A DNA stretch of 64,000 nt from Mesorhizobium huakuii (GTDB lineage: Bacteria; Pseudomonadota; Alphaproteobacteria; Rhizobiales; Rhizobiaceae), in contig NZ_CP050296.1 in assembly GCF_014189455.1 (NCBI RefSeq), positions 3,592,001 through 3,656,000 of the forward strand, given 5' to 3'. The notes under the pieces are model-generated. The model did no database searches and was not told where the DNA came from. It was given only the letters and a program-made list of their open reading frames with translations. Both the position numbers and the translations under genes were made by a program. Below, piece after piece: positions 16,545 through 24,788 of this stretch. The first letter of the stretch is position 1, and each line of letters opens with the position of its first letter.

Positions 16545-18749
16545 ATGCTGGACAAACCCGCCTCCGCGCTCCGCATCCGCGAAAGGCTGATCGAATCTGA
16601 ACGGCTCATGGAGGAGACCGGCTGCTATGACGGCATCACCGAACTCACGCTGCGCAACCAGGATCCGCTGAAGTTCGAAACGCTGCACACCAAGCTGCGC
16701 GCCTATTGCGTCTCGGCGCGCGAAATGGCCCGCCGCATCTCGGCTTCGCCCGGCGTGCGTGAAGTCGGCGAAATGGTCGTCGCCATCTACACGCCGGAAG
16801 GCGACGCCATCGCGCTCTCCAACGGCATCATGGTGCATGTGCACACGATGAGCCGCTTCATCAAATGGATGATCCGCAACGGCTACGAGGAAAACCCCTG
16901 CATCCGCGACGGCGACATCTTCGCCAACAACGATGCCTTCATCGGCACCGTGCAGGTGCCCGATGTGATGGACGTGGTGCCGATCTTCCATGAAGGCAAG
17001 CTGGTCGGCTGGGCGGGCGCGGTCTGTCACGAACTTGAGGCCGGCGGCATCACCCCCGGCGGCGACGTGGCCCTTGCCCAGGAGCGCTTCACCGAAGGCC
17101 TGTTCGTCTGCGCCGAAAAGGTCGGCGAGAACGACGAGATCCGTCGCGACTATGTCATCCGCTGCGAGCGCAATCTGCGCATGCCGATCTACTGGGTGCT
17201 CGACGAGAAGGCCAAGGTCGCCTCCTGCATCGACATGCGCGAAAGCGTTAAGGCGCTGATCGACGAGATCGGCCTCGACTACTGGATGAAAGTGTCGAAG
17301 GAATTCATCGAGGAAGGCCGCCGCGCGCAGCTCGCTCGCACGCGCCAGCTCACCGTGCCCGGCATCTATCGCGGCCACACTTTTTACGGCCACGTCACCG
17401 CTGGCAAGCCAGGCTATCAGCCGCTCGGCGATCCCGACTGGCTCTACAACATGCCGATCGAGATGGAGATCACCACCGACGGCAAGATCATCATGGATTT
17501 CGAGGGCACGCAGCCCTGGGGCTACCATTCGATGAACTGCACCCCGGCCGGCATGGATGGCGGCATGTTCGTCACCCTGACCCAGCACATGAACTTCGAA
17601 GGCCTGGTCAATGACGGCGCCTGGATGGCGACCGAGCTGAAACTGCCGCACGGCACCTGGACCAACCCCGACAACGAGATGGTGGCGACCGCCACCTCAT
17701 GGGCCTTGCTGCTGCCGGCCTATGGCGTGTTCCAGCGGCTGTTGTCACGCTCCTTCATCGGACGCGGCTTCGTCGAGGAAGCCTTCGTCGGCCAGGTCAA
17801 CAGCCCGATGATCGAGATGGGCGGCACCAGCCAGTACGGCAAGCTGTTCGGCATGGCGCATTTCGAATGCGCTGCCGCCGGCTCCGGCGCGCTGGCGATC
17901 AAGGACGGGCTCGATACCGCCTATGTCGGCTGGAACCCGGAATCCGACATGGGCAATATCGAGGTATGGGAACAGAACATGCCGATGCTCTATATCGGCC
18001 GCTCGATCGTTCCCAATTCCGGCGGCGCCGGCAAATATCGCGGCGGCTGCTCCTTCGTCTCGACCTGGCTGGTCTCGAAGACCGACCATCTGCGGCTGGT
18101 TACATCGGAACATTCCTCCCGCGTGTTCGACAATGGCGGCATGTGCGGCGGCTATCCGGCGCCGACCTGCCAGAAGCACCGCGCGGTGCGCAACTCCAAC
18201 ATCTTCGAACTCGCCGAAAAACGAGCGCCGCTGGCGCACCACACTGGCACCAACCCGCATCGCTCCGAACTCGAACTGCGGCTGCAGGGCGAGCATGTGA
18301 CGATGGAAGGGCCCTACATCACCGCCCCGCACAAGACCGGCGACGTCTTCACCCATTCCTACAATGGCGGCGGCGGTTATGGCGACGTGCTGGAGCGCGA
18401 TCCGCTCAAGACGGCTTTGGATGTCGAGAACGGCTATCTGACCAAGGAAGCGGCCGAGGGCATCTTCGGCATCATGCTGGATGAGGACGAGGACGGCTAT
18501 CCCGTCGCCAACATCGAGGCCACCAAGCGCCACCGCACCGAGATGCGCGCCAGGCGGCTTGCGCAGGCAAAGCCGGTCTCCGAGTGGATCGCCACCGAGC
18601 GCAGCCGTGTCGAAAAGGCCGACTTCGCCCCCGAGGTGAAGAAAATGTATGCCAGCGCGATCAAGCTGTCGTCGCGCTTCACCACGGAATTCAGCGATTT
18701 CTGGAGTGTCGACGCCAGATCGATCTTCATGCCGGGAGCAAAGCCATGA
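16545..18749 (+). CDS. acxB: Acetone carboxylase alpha subunit (HyuB family)
   Basis: A 734-residue HyuB-type protein, near the known AcxB length. It starts at the ATG at 16545 behind GAAGGG, 14 bases after the acxA stop. Characteristic parts are GIMVHVHTMSRFIKWMI, GDIFANNDAFIGTVQVPD, the GWAGAVCHELEAGG segment and the glycine-rich HSYNGGGGYGDVLERDP near the C-terminus. This subunit carries the metal (Mn) site in characterised acetone carboxylases. Its stop overlaps the acxC start (ATGA), as expected for stoichiometric synthesis. Confidence 0.92.
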   Translation: MLDKPASALRIRERLIESERLMEETGCYDGITELTLRNQDPLKFETLHTKLRAYCVSAREMARRISASPGVREVGEMVVAIYTPEGDAIALSNGIMVHVHTMSRFIKWMIRNGYEENPCIRDGDIFANNDAFIGTVQVPDVMDVVPIFHEGKLVGWAGAVCHELEAGGITPGGDVALAQERFTEGLFVCAEKVGENDEIRRDYVIRCERNLRMPIYWVLDEKAKVASCIDMRESVKALIDEIGLDYWMKVSKEFIEEGRRAQLARTRQLTVPGIYRGHTFYGHVTAGKPGYQPLGDPDWLYNMPIEMEITTDGKIIMDFEGTQPWGYHSMNCTPAGMDGGMFVTLTQHMNFEGLVNDGAWMATELKLPHGTWTNPDNEMVATATSWALLLPAYGVFQRLLSRSFIGRGFVEEAFVGQVNSPMIEMGGTSQYGKLFGMAHFECAAAGSGALAIKDGLDTAYVGWNPESDMGNIEVWEQNMPMLYIGRSIVPNSGGAGKYRGGCSFVSTWLVSKTDHLRLVTSEHSSRVFDNGGMCGGYPAPTCQKHRAVRNSNIFELAEKRAPLAHHTGTNPHRSELELRLQGEHVTMEGPYITAPHKTGDVFTHSYNGGGGYGDVLERDPLKTALDVENGYLTKEAAEGIFGIMLDEDEDGYPVANIEATKRHRTEMRARRLAQAKPVSEWIATERSRVEKADFAPEVKKMYASAIKLSSRFTTEFSDFWSVDARSIFMPGAKP

Positions 18750-19231
18750 CCTCGTACAGCAAGGAAGTCATCGCCGATCTGGTCGCGGGCACGCTGCCCT
18801 GGCCGCAGACGCGCCGCGTCATGAGCGCCTACAAGGATGACGACCGCTTCTTCAAATATGTCGCCGTGCTGCAGGACCGCGTCGGTTGGAAGGATCCGAT
18901 CCTGCTGCCGGTCTCGGATCACCTGTTCATCTGCCAGAGCGGCGATGAGCGGGTGACACGCTGCGAGTGCGGCCATTCCTTCGGCGACTATCGCAAGAAC
19001 TGGAAGCTCAAGGCTTCGATCATCGTGCGCAACACCGAGGAATCGCTGCGCGAAATCTATCCCAACAGCGATATACCCGATCCGCAGTGGATGGAGATCC
19101 GCGAATTCATCTGCCCTCAGTGCGGCACCATGCATGAGGTCGAAGCGGCAGCACCCGGCTATCCCATCGTGCATGATTTCCAGCCGGATCTCGAAGGCTT
19201 CTATCGCGAATGGCTGGGCAAGCCGCTCTAG
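18746..19231 (+). CDS. acxC: Acetone carboxylase gamma subunit
   Basis: A 161-residue protein matching the small gamma subunit in length, position and motifs. Paired cysteines RCECGHSFGDY and FICPQCGTMHEVE form a zinc-ribbon-like site. The N-terminus (TLPWPQTRRVMSAYKDDDRF) and the tail GFYREWLGKPL are typical. The ATG at 18746 overlaps the acxB stop. Together acxABC form a complete acetone carboxylase, so the organism should be able to convert acetone to acetoacetate. Confidence 0.92.
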   Translation: MTSYSKEVIADLVAGTLPWPQTRRVMSAYKDDDRFFKYVAVLQDRVGWKDPILLPVSDHLFICQSGDERVTRCECGHSFGDYRKNWKLKASIIVRNTEESLREIYPNSDIPDPQWMEIREFICPQCGTMHEVEAAAPGYPIVHDFQPDLEGFYREWLGKPL

Positions 19232-19301
19232 GAGAAGGTGAACCGCGTCGACAAATACTCCGGAACCTGATTGCCTGCCCCAACCATTGGAGAAGCACGC
19301 G

Positions 19302-20129
19302 ATGACAAACCTTGCTGGGCGCGGTGCAATCGTCACCGGCGGCTTTTCGGGCATGGGCTTCGCCATTGCCACCGCCTTGGCTGAAGCCGGCGCCAATGTC
19401 GCCGTCGGCTCCTACATCGCGCCTGCCGGCGCCGACAGATCCGATGCCGCCTATTATCCCGGCGTCGACGAAATCGGCCGCGTGCGCGCGGCCCTGTCGG
19501 CCCATGGCACCAGGGTGCACGCTGCTCACCTCGATGTCCGTGACAGCGAGGTCACCAACCGTTTCGTGGCGGAAGCCGAAGCCGCCATCGGTCCTGCCGA
19601 TATCCTGGTCAACGCGGCCGGCACCACCGCCGAGCAACCGGTCTGCGGACATTCCGACGCGCTGTGGGACAAGATCGTCGACACCAACCTGACCGGCGCC
19701 TTCCGCGCCACCCGTGCCGTGCTTTCCGGCATGATCGAACGCGGCTGGGGCCGCATCGTCAACATCGGCTCGACCGCCGCCTCCGTCGGCTGGAAGGACA
19801 ATCCGGCCTATTGCGCTTCCAAGGCGGGGCTCCTTGGCCTGACCCGTTGCGTGGCTCTGGAAGGGGCTGCCCACGGCGTTACCTGCGTCATGATCAGCCC
19901 GACCTGGGTCGAGACCGAACTCATGCGCCGCAATGTGGCGCAGGTCGTCGAGCGCGAGGGCAAGGGGCGCACCGCGGAGGAAGCAATGGCCGAGATCGCC
20001 AAGGGCAACCCGCAGCAGCGCATGCTGCAGCCGCAGGAGATCGCCGCGCTGGCCGTGTTCCTGTGCTCGGACCTGGCTAAGGGCATCACCATGGAAAACA
20101 TCCAGATCACCGGCGGAGCGTTGTGGTAG
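19302..20129 (+). CDS. SDR dehydrogenase in the acetone carboxylase operon
   Basis: A 275-residue SDR with cofactor loop TGGFSGMG, NVNAAG-like segment (LVNAAGTTAEQP), NIGSTAA and active site YCASK. The start at 19302 follows GGAGAAG. It sits 70 bases after acxC on the same strand. It may reduce acetoacetate to 3-hydroxybutyrate or make acetone from isopropanol. An insertion of about 15 residues after the first strand (IAPAGADRSDAAYYPGVDEI) is unusual for the family and could shape the substrate pocket. The substrate is inferred from context only. Confidence 0.85.
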   Translation: MTNLAGRGAIVTGGFSGMGFAIATALAEAGANVAVGSYIAPAGADRSDAAYYPGVDEIGRVRAALSAHGTRVHAAHLDVRDSEVTNRFVAEAEAAIGPADILVNAAGTTAEQPVCGHSDALWDKIVDTNLTGAFRATRAVLSGMIERGWGRIVNIGSTAASVGWKDNPAYCASKAGLLGLTRCVALEGAAHGVTCVMISPTWVETELMRRNVAQVVEREGKGRTAEEAMAEIAKGNPQQRMLQPQEIAALAVFLCSDLAKGITMENIQITGGALW

Positions 20130-20252
20130 CGTTCTCGTCGTTGACCCAGGCGGCCGTGGCGGGGCGGGCCACCGGCTGATCTCTCCCCGTTCGCGTTCCT
20201 GTAAGACAAGGTGACCGGATTTGCCATTGAGCATGCGGTGCGATAGGTTATA

Positions 20253-20266
20253 TTGCACTGCACAAT
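20253..20266 (+). promoter_or_regulatory. EPS-cluster motif, copy upstream of exoQ
   Basis: TTGCACTGCACAAT overlaps a TATATT -10-like element (20249-20254 region) with a TTGAGC -35-like hexamer 16 bases upstream. It is 90 bases before the exoQ start. It matches the recurring TTGCRNTGCAGCAW motif at 11 of 14 positions. Confidence 0.5.
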
Positions 20267-20356
20267 GGAGATGCCGTTTATTGCACGCCCCTGTTTGCGG
20301 ATATGCCGGCCGGCTTGTGGCCTGCCGGGCCTGGGTTGCGTCGGCGGGACTCTGAG

Positions 20357-21670
20357 ATGAAAATTCCAAAGTCCCTGCTGGTCGATCCCGAGAAGAACTC
20401 GGTCTATGGCGCCTTCGCCGTGGCCGTCTCGATCTGGGCGTTCTCCTATTCGGTCATTTTCGGCCAGGTGCTGATCCTGGCCTACTACGCCGTCTGGCTG
20501 CCGCTCATCCTGGTCGATTACCGGCGCTTCCTGCGGCAGCTGTCCAGCGCCTGGCTGCCGCTGCTGTTCGCGGCCTATATCTGTTTTTCCATCTTCTGGT
20601 CGCAGGCGCCCGGCGTTACCGCCAGAACGGCGGTCCAGTACCTGTCCCACATCGCCTGTGCCTATGTCGCGGCGCGCACCGTCAGCGTGCGCACCCTGAC
20701 GCTCGGCGCCCTGATCGGGATCTTCTTCGTCATGCTCTATTCGCTCAAGGTTGGGGCCTATTCCGAGGACGTCCTTGACGGCACCTACAATTTCGTCGGC
20801 GCCTTCGCCTCCAAGAACCAGATCGGCTTTGTCGGCTCGCTCGGCATCTATTTCTCCGTGGTGTTCCTTGTTTTTCTGCGGCGTGGCCGGCTGAGCTTCA
20901 TGTTGACGGTGCCCGTCGTGCTGTTGTCGGCCTATGTGCTGGCCGTCTCGCATTCTGCCACGTCGATGGCCTCGATACCGGCGGTTCTGGCGTTGATTAC
21001 GCTTCTTGCCATGAGCAAGCTTTTGTCACGGCGTTACCGCCGGGTGATCTTCCTGGTCGGCGCCGGCCTGATCGTCGTGGTGGCCGTTGTTGCGCTCAAT
21101 CTCGGGCTCATGGACTTCGTGCTTGGCATTTTCGGCAAGGATTCGACGCTGACCGGGCGGACCTATCTGTGGGAGCAGGGCTGGAACGCCGCACAGCGTT
21201 CGCCGATCCTCGGCGTCGGCTATGCCGCCTATTGGGTGCAGGGTTTTGCCGAGGCCGAGCGGCTGTGGAACGAATTCTACATCACCACCCGCACCGGCTT
21301 CCATTTCCACAACACCTATGTCGAGGCGCTTGTCGAGCTCGGCTTCACCGGGGCGGTGATGATCTCGTTGATCATGCTGCGCACGCTTTACGGCCATGTC
21401 TCGACGGTGATCTTCAAGGCATGGCAGGCCGAATCGGTGGTGCTCTTCGGCGTGATGGTGCTGCTGCTCATCCGCTCCTTCGTCGAGGTCGAGGTCCTCA
21501 ACCCCTACATCATGGGCTCCTTCCTGATGTATTTCAGCTACTTCAAGCTGGCGCGGCTGCCGGTCGCCCGCACGCGCTGGTCGCCAGCCTTCGACCCGGC
21601 GAATGCGGCAAGGGGCGAGCCAGCCTGGCCCCGGCATGCCGGCCGCCCGGCGGCTGCCGACCCGACATGA
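20357..21670 (+). CDS. exoQ: EPS polymerase / O-antigen-ligase-like membrane protein, ExoQ-like
   Basis: A 437-residue integral membrane protein with about ten hydrophobic segments and the large periplasmic loop typical of Wzy/O-antigen ligase (Wzy_C) proteins. That loop includes LTGRTYLWEQGWNAAQRSPILGVGY and the HNTYVEALVELGF motif. ExoQ polymerises succinoglycan repeat units in the inner membrane. I chose the ATG at 20357; upstream codons in the frame overlap the promoter motif. In Sinorhizobium exoQ follows exoF on the same strand, but here it is convergent to exoF and separated from it by a strong terminator, which indicates a local inversion. Confidence 0.85.
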   Translation: MKIPKSLLVDPEKNSVYGAFAVAVSIWAFSYSVIFGQVLILAYYAVWLPLILVDYRRFLRQLSSAWLPLLFAAYICFSIFWSQAPGVTARTAVQYLSHIACAYVAARTVSVRTLTLGALIGIFFVMLYSLKVGAYSEDVLDGTYNFVGAFASKNQIGFVGSLGIYFSVVFLVFLRRGRLSFMLTVPVVLLSAYVLAVSHSATSMASIPAVLALITLLAMSKLLSRRYRRVIFLVGAGLIVVVAVVALNLGLMDFVLGIFGKDSTLTGRTYLWEQGWNAAQRSPILGVGYAAYWVQGFAEAERLWNEFYITTRTGFHFHNTYVEALVELGFTGAVMISLIMLRTLYGHVSTVIFKAWQAESVVLFGVMVLLLIRSFVEVEVLNPYIMGSFLMYFSYFKLARLPVARTRWSPAFDPANAARGEPAWPRHAGRPAAADPT

Positions 21671-21783
21671 GCCCAGACAAAGTCGCCCAAAAACGTATAG
21701 GCCCTCTGGGTAATGACATTCTCCTGAACTCCTTCGAAGGCGCCGCGCTTTATCGTTTCGCGGCCTGAAATCGCACATAGCAA

Positions 21784-21813
21784 AACCTCCGCCAGGCGGG
21801 CCTGGCGGAGGTT
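21784..21813. terminator. Bidirectional intrinsic terminator between exoQ and exoF
   Basis: Perfect 13-bp arms (AACCTCCGCCAGG and its complement) enclose a CGGG loop, with A/T-rich flanks on both sides (CAAAA before, GAAATT after). It separates the convergent exoQ and exoF genes. Confidence 0.8.
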
Positions 21814-21865
21814 GAAATTCTCTGCGCTATGGATCGAAATGCTGGATCGCGCCGAAGTCCGGGCC

Positions 21866-23125
21866 TTACTGGCTGGCCAATGGCGCCAGCTTGACCTTGA
21901 TCACGTCGCCGGGCAGCACCGGTGTGTCTTCCTTGGCGGCGATTTCGCTGGTCTTGCCGTCGACATTGCGCACCAGCGAATAGAGCAGGGTAGGCTGCTG
22001 GTCGCTGGTGATGGCGGCCGTCGTCGCGGGATCGCTGGCCTGGGCGATCAGGCCTTTCTGCATATTCACCTTCAGCGCGGCCTCGTTCAAATCGGCCTCG
22101 GTTTGCTGCCGGTCGGCGGCGAGGGTCGAGCTCAATGTGTTCTGGGCATCGATGGCGTCCTGTGTCGCCTTGCTGATCGCCTGCTTGGCGGTGAGGATGG
22201 CTGTCTCATAGTCGAGGATCTTGCCCTGCAGGTCGGTGACGGATTGCTGCGAATCCAGAAGCCTGGCATTGGCGACCAGACCCTTCTGCGCCAGCGGACC
22301 GATGCTGGCGAGCTGCTGCTGCGCCAGGTCGACCTGCTTTTGCTGGTTGACGATCTTCTTCTGCAGCGATTCGATTTCGGACTGCAGGACACCCTTGAGA
22401 TCGTCGAGCGCCTCGAGCTTCAGCTTCAGCGCCTTCTGGTCTGCCGTCAGGATCGTCATCTCGTCGGCGACGATGGTCGGCAGTCGCGGATCGCCCTCGA
22501 CCTCCTTCGGCGCTTCGAAGCTCGCCTTGCCGGCCAGATCGGCATCGATGCGGGCACGCCTGACGAGCAGCCGGATGCGCTGATCGTCGGAGATATCGAA
22601 ATTACCCTTGGCGGTGACTAGGTCCTTGCCGAGCTGGGGGCCGTAATCGGTGCTGCGCCTCATGCCGCCGGCGACACTGATCGCTTTCAGCACCGTCAGA
22701 TCGGGCACATAGGGAAACTGGCCGGGGTTCTGCACTTCGCCTGAAATGTAGAAAGGCCGGAACTGCGCCATCTCGACCGAAGCTTCGGGCTTGTCCGACA
22801 GAGCGAGCTTGCGCTGCAGCGCCTCGCCGATCGCCGCCGCGACTTCCGCCGTGGTCTTGCCGGCCGCCGGCAGCTCGCCGACGAACGGCACCGACAGCGT
22901 TCCGCCCGGGCCGACCGTGTATTCGCCGTTCACGGCCGACCAGTCGCGGAACGTGCCCTCGACGGTCTGCCATTCGGCGATGCGGATGGTCAGCTTGTCC
23001 TGCGAGCCGAGATGGTATTCACCTGATATGGCGACCTGGGGAAGAAAAGCGAGGGACACCGCGAGGCAGGTGGCCATAAGCCGAGAGCGGCCGGAAAAGC
23101 GGCCGCTGCCAAAGGCTTCGAACAT
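21866..23125 (-). CDS. exoF: Polysaccharide export outer-membrane/periplasmic protein, ExoF-like
   Basis: About 419 residues from the ATG at 23125 (an in-frame TTG at 23137 would add four). A signal peptide spans roughly residues 17-36 (LMATCLAVSLAFLPQVAISG). A Poly_export domain follows: YHLGSQDKLTIRIAEW and YTVGPGGTLSVPFVGELPAAG, then an SLBB-like segment with FYISGEVQNPGQFPY. The C-terminal half is a long coiled coil (about residues 190-350) ending in PVLPGDVIKVKL. ExoF works with ExoP and ExoQ to export EPS. It is in the exoY-exoF order of Sinorhizobium. Confidence 0.88.
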   Translation of the reverse strand: MFEAFGSGRFSGRSRLMATCLAVSLAFLPQVAISGEYHLGSQDKLTIRIAEWQTVEGTFRDWSAVNGEYTVGPGGTLSVPFVGELPAAGKTTAEVAAAIGEALQRKLALSDKPEASVEMAQFRPFYISGEVQNPGQFPYVPDLTVLKAISVAGGMRRSTDYGPQLGKDLVTAKGNFDISDDQRIRLLVRRARIDADLAGKASFEAPKEVEGDPRLPTIVADEMTILTADQKALKLKLEALDDLKGVLQSEIESLQKKIVNQQKQVDLAQQQLASIGPLAQKGLVANARLLDSQQSVTDLQGKILDYETAILTAKQAISKATQDAIDAQNTLSSTLAADRQQTEADLNEAALKVNMQKGLIAQASDPATTAAITSDQQPTLLYSLVRNVDGKTSEIAAKEDTPVLPGDVIKVKLAPLASQ

Positions 23126-23209
23126 ATCTGTTTTCAACTGAACGTTCCGATCCGTTTTAGCCCCATCGCCCGATGAGCTTGCCGCCGGATGCCTGGTGCC
23201 GGCGGCCGG

Positions 23210-23887
23210 TCAGTAAGAGCCGCGTGACATCCAGACGGCCGGCACGGTCTTGATGATGATTCGCACGTCGCCGAACAGCGACCAGTTTTCGACATAATGG
23301 CGGTCGAAGGCGACGCGGCTGTCGTAAGAGACGTCGTTGCGGCCACTGACCTGCCACAGGCCGGTCAGGCCGGGCCGCGACTTCAGATAGTAGACGGCGG
23401 CGCTGCCGTAGATTTCCAGCTCGTCGCGCACCACCGGACGGGGTCCGACAAGGCTCATATCGCCCTGCAGGATGTTGATGATCTGCGGCAGTTCATCGAG
23501 GCTGAGCTTGCGCAGCACCGCGCCGACACGAGTTACGCGCGGATCGTTCTTCAGCTTGCGGGTCGCAATCCATTCCGCATTGGCGTCCGGATTGGTGGCG
23601 AGGTAGGCGGCCAGCACCTTGTCGCCGTCCGGAACCATGGTGCGGAACTTCAGGCACGGAAAAATCCGTCCGCCGCGACCGATTCGCCGATGACCGTAGA
23701 AAATCGATCCACCGTCGGAAAATTTGACCAGCAGCGCTATCATGATGAACAGCGGGCTAAGAGCGATCAGACCAACCAGTGAGCCGGCAATATCGAAGCT
23801 GCGCTTGATGAGGCCGCCGATCGGCGGCGGAAAATCGGTGTCAGCCTGCGAAAAGCCCGCCGTGGCCGACTTGGCAATATCCCTCAT
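23210..23887 (-). CDS. exoY: Undecaprenyl-phosphate galactose phosphotransferase, ExoY-like
   Basis: A 225-residue bacterial sugar transferase that starts repeat-unit synthesis by moving sugar-1-phosphate to undecaprenyl phosphate. It has a single membrane segment (residues 30-52), then the family core: [41 protein letters not shown] (given in parts: LDELPQ and [10 protein letters not shown]) and [17 protein letters not shown] precedes the ATG at 23887. It is divergent from the exoX-like gene, as in Sinorhizobium, with a copy of the EPS motif 51 bases upstream. Confidence 0.92.
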   Translation of the reverse strand: MRDIAKSATAGFSQADTDFPPPIGGLIKRSFDIAGSLVGLIALSPLFIMIALLVKFSDGGSIFYGHRRIGRGGRIFPCLKFRTMVPDGDKVLAAYLATNPDANAEWIATRKLKNDPRVTRVGAVLRKLSLDELPQIINILQGDMSLVGPRPVVRDELEIYGSAAVYYLKSRPGLTGLWQVSGRNDVSYDSRVAFDRHYVENWSLFGDVRIIIKTVPAVWMSRGSY

Positions 23888-23937
23888 GCGGAAACTCCAT
23901 GCGTTGAACGAATGGTTCACCACACGATACCAAAAAA

Positions 23938-23951
23938 ATGCTGCAGCGCAA
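23938..23951 (-). promoter_or_regulatory. EPS-cluster motif, copy upstream of exoY
   Basis: The minus strand reads TTGCGCTGCAGCAT, a full match to TTGCRNTGCAGCAW, 51 bases before the exoY start. Confidence 0.6.
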
Positions 23952-24000
23952 CACACAATTTCCCGGGCAGTTGAAATAGTCGCGTCATGGATTGACTAAA

Positions 24001-24488
24001 TAATAAGCTAGCAATGCACATTTTTCAGGATGCTTAGCACATTTGTGACAAGAAATGGGCAAGCGGAAAAAAAATGCGGACCTTTTTGGGGCGATTTTTG
24101 GGCAAGGCGTTCTCGATGGCCGGGAACGGTACATATTAGTGCTTTAGGAAGGGGCGAAGTTCGCGACTATTAACATAAAATACTACATAATATTGTGAGT
24201 TGTACTGAAAAGGGCCGGTGGCTGTAGGTTGAGTGAATTGCGGTGGTGTGCGTTGCAGCATGACAGAGTCGATCGCGCAAGCTCAATCAAAAATATGTGC
24301 GGTTGCCCTTGCCGCCTCCTGCTCGCCTTAATAGAATTGCAAATTATACCTGTCAGAGTGGCGACAGGTTGAAAGGCCGGAAGCAACCGGTCGATAGCGG
24401 GCACCTTTACAAGCCCGCAGAACAAGGGACGGCGCTCGGGTGGGGCTATCGTTTGATATAACCCGGGCCGGTTTATGGGCTGTTGGGT
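24001..24488. other. 488-base non-coding region between exoY and exoX
   Basis: This A/T-richer stretch holds no convincing gene on either strand. It contains a motif copy at 24248-24261 and a 6-bp GC hairpin (GCGGGC/GCCCGC at 24397-24402 and 24413-24418) without a T-run. It may hold the exoX promoter and a long leader, or a small RNA that I cannot identify. Confidence 0.5.
24248..24261 (+). promoter_or_regulatory. EPS-cluster motif, copy upstream of exoX
   Basis: GTGCGTTGCAGCAT matches TTGCRNTGCAGCAW at 13 of 14 positions. It is 228 bases from the exoX-like start, farther than the other copies. Confidence 0.4.
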
Positions 24489-24764
24489 ATGTCGCTTCCA
24501 AAATTCATCGTTGGGATGATTTTCGCTCTCGCAATCGTTGTTGCCTGGTCCTGGCTCGGCGGCGCTTCGCTGGGCACGACACTGTTGCGTGTCATCATTT
24601 GCGCCGTGATCATCCAGGCCGGCTATTTCGTGCTCGTCTATACCATGATCGCCAGAAGTGCGCCGACGCCGGCTGACAGGCTGCGTGAAGCCGAGAGAAA
24701 GCTGAACTCGCCTGACGTGGCCGAAGGCGAGAAGCTGGGCAGCGCCCGGCGCAGCCTGCATTAG
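24489..24764 (+). CDS. exoX: Small inner-membrane EPS repressor, ExoX/SyrA-like
   Basis: A 91-residue protein with two hydrophobic segments (FIVGMIFALAIVVAW and VIICAVIIQAGYFVLVYTM) and a charged C-terminal tail. It resembles the ExoX/SyrA exopolysaccharide repressor family, small membrane proteins that limit EPS synthesis post-translationally, in Sinorhizobium through the ExoX:ExoY ratio. It is divergent from exoY as in that genus. I chose the ATG at 24489 over an upstream TTG at 24483. It ends 25 bases before the convergent stop of the lasso exporter. Confidence 0.75.
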   Translation: MSLPKFIVGMIFALAIVVAWSWLGGASLGTTLLRVIICAVIIQAGYFVLVYTMIARSAPTPADRLREAERKLNSPDVAEGEKLGSARRSLH

Positions 24765-24788
24765 GTCTTCGTCGGAAAGGATCGGATC

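Noticed and set aside
24397..24418. GC hairpin before exoX as terminator
   Set aside because: No T-run on either side and no gene ending nearby to need it.
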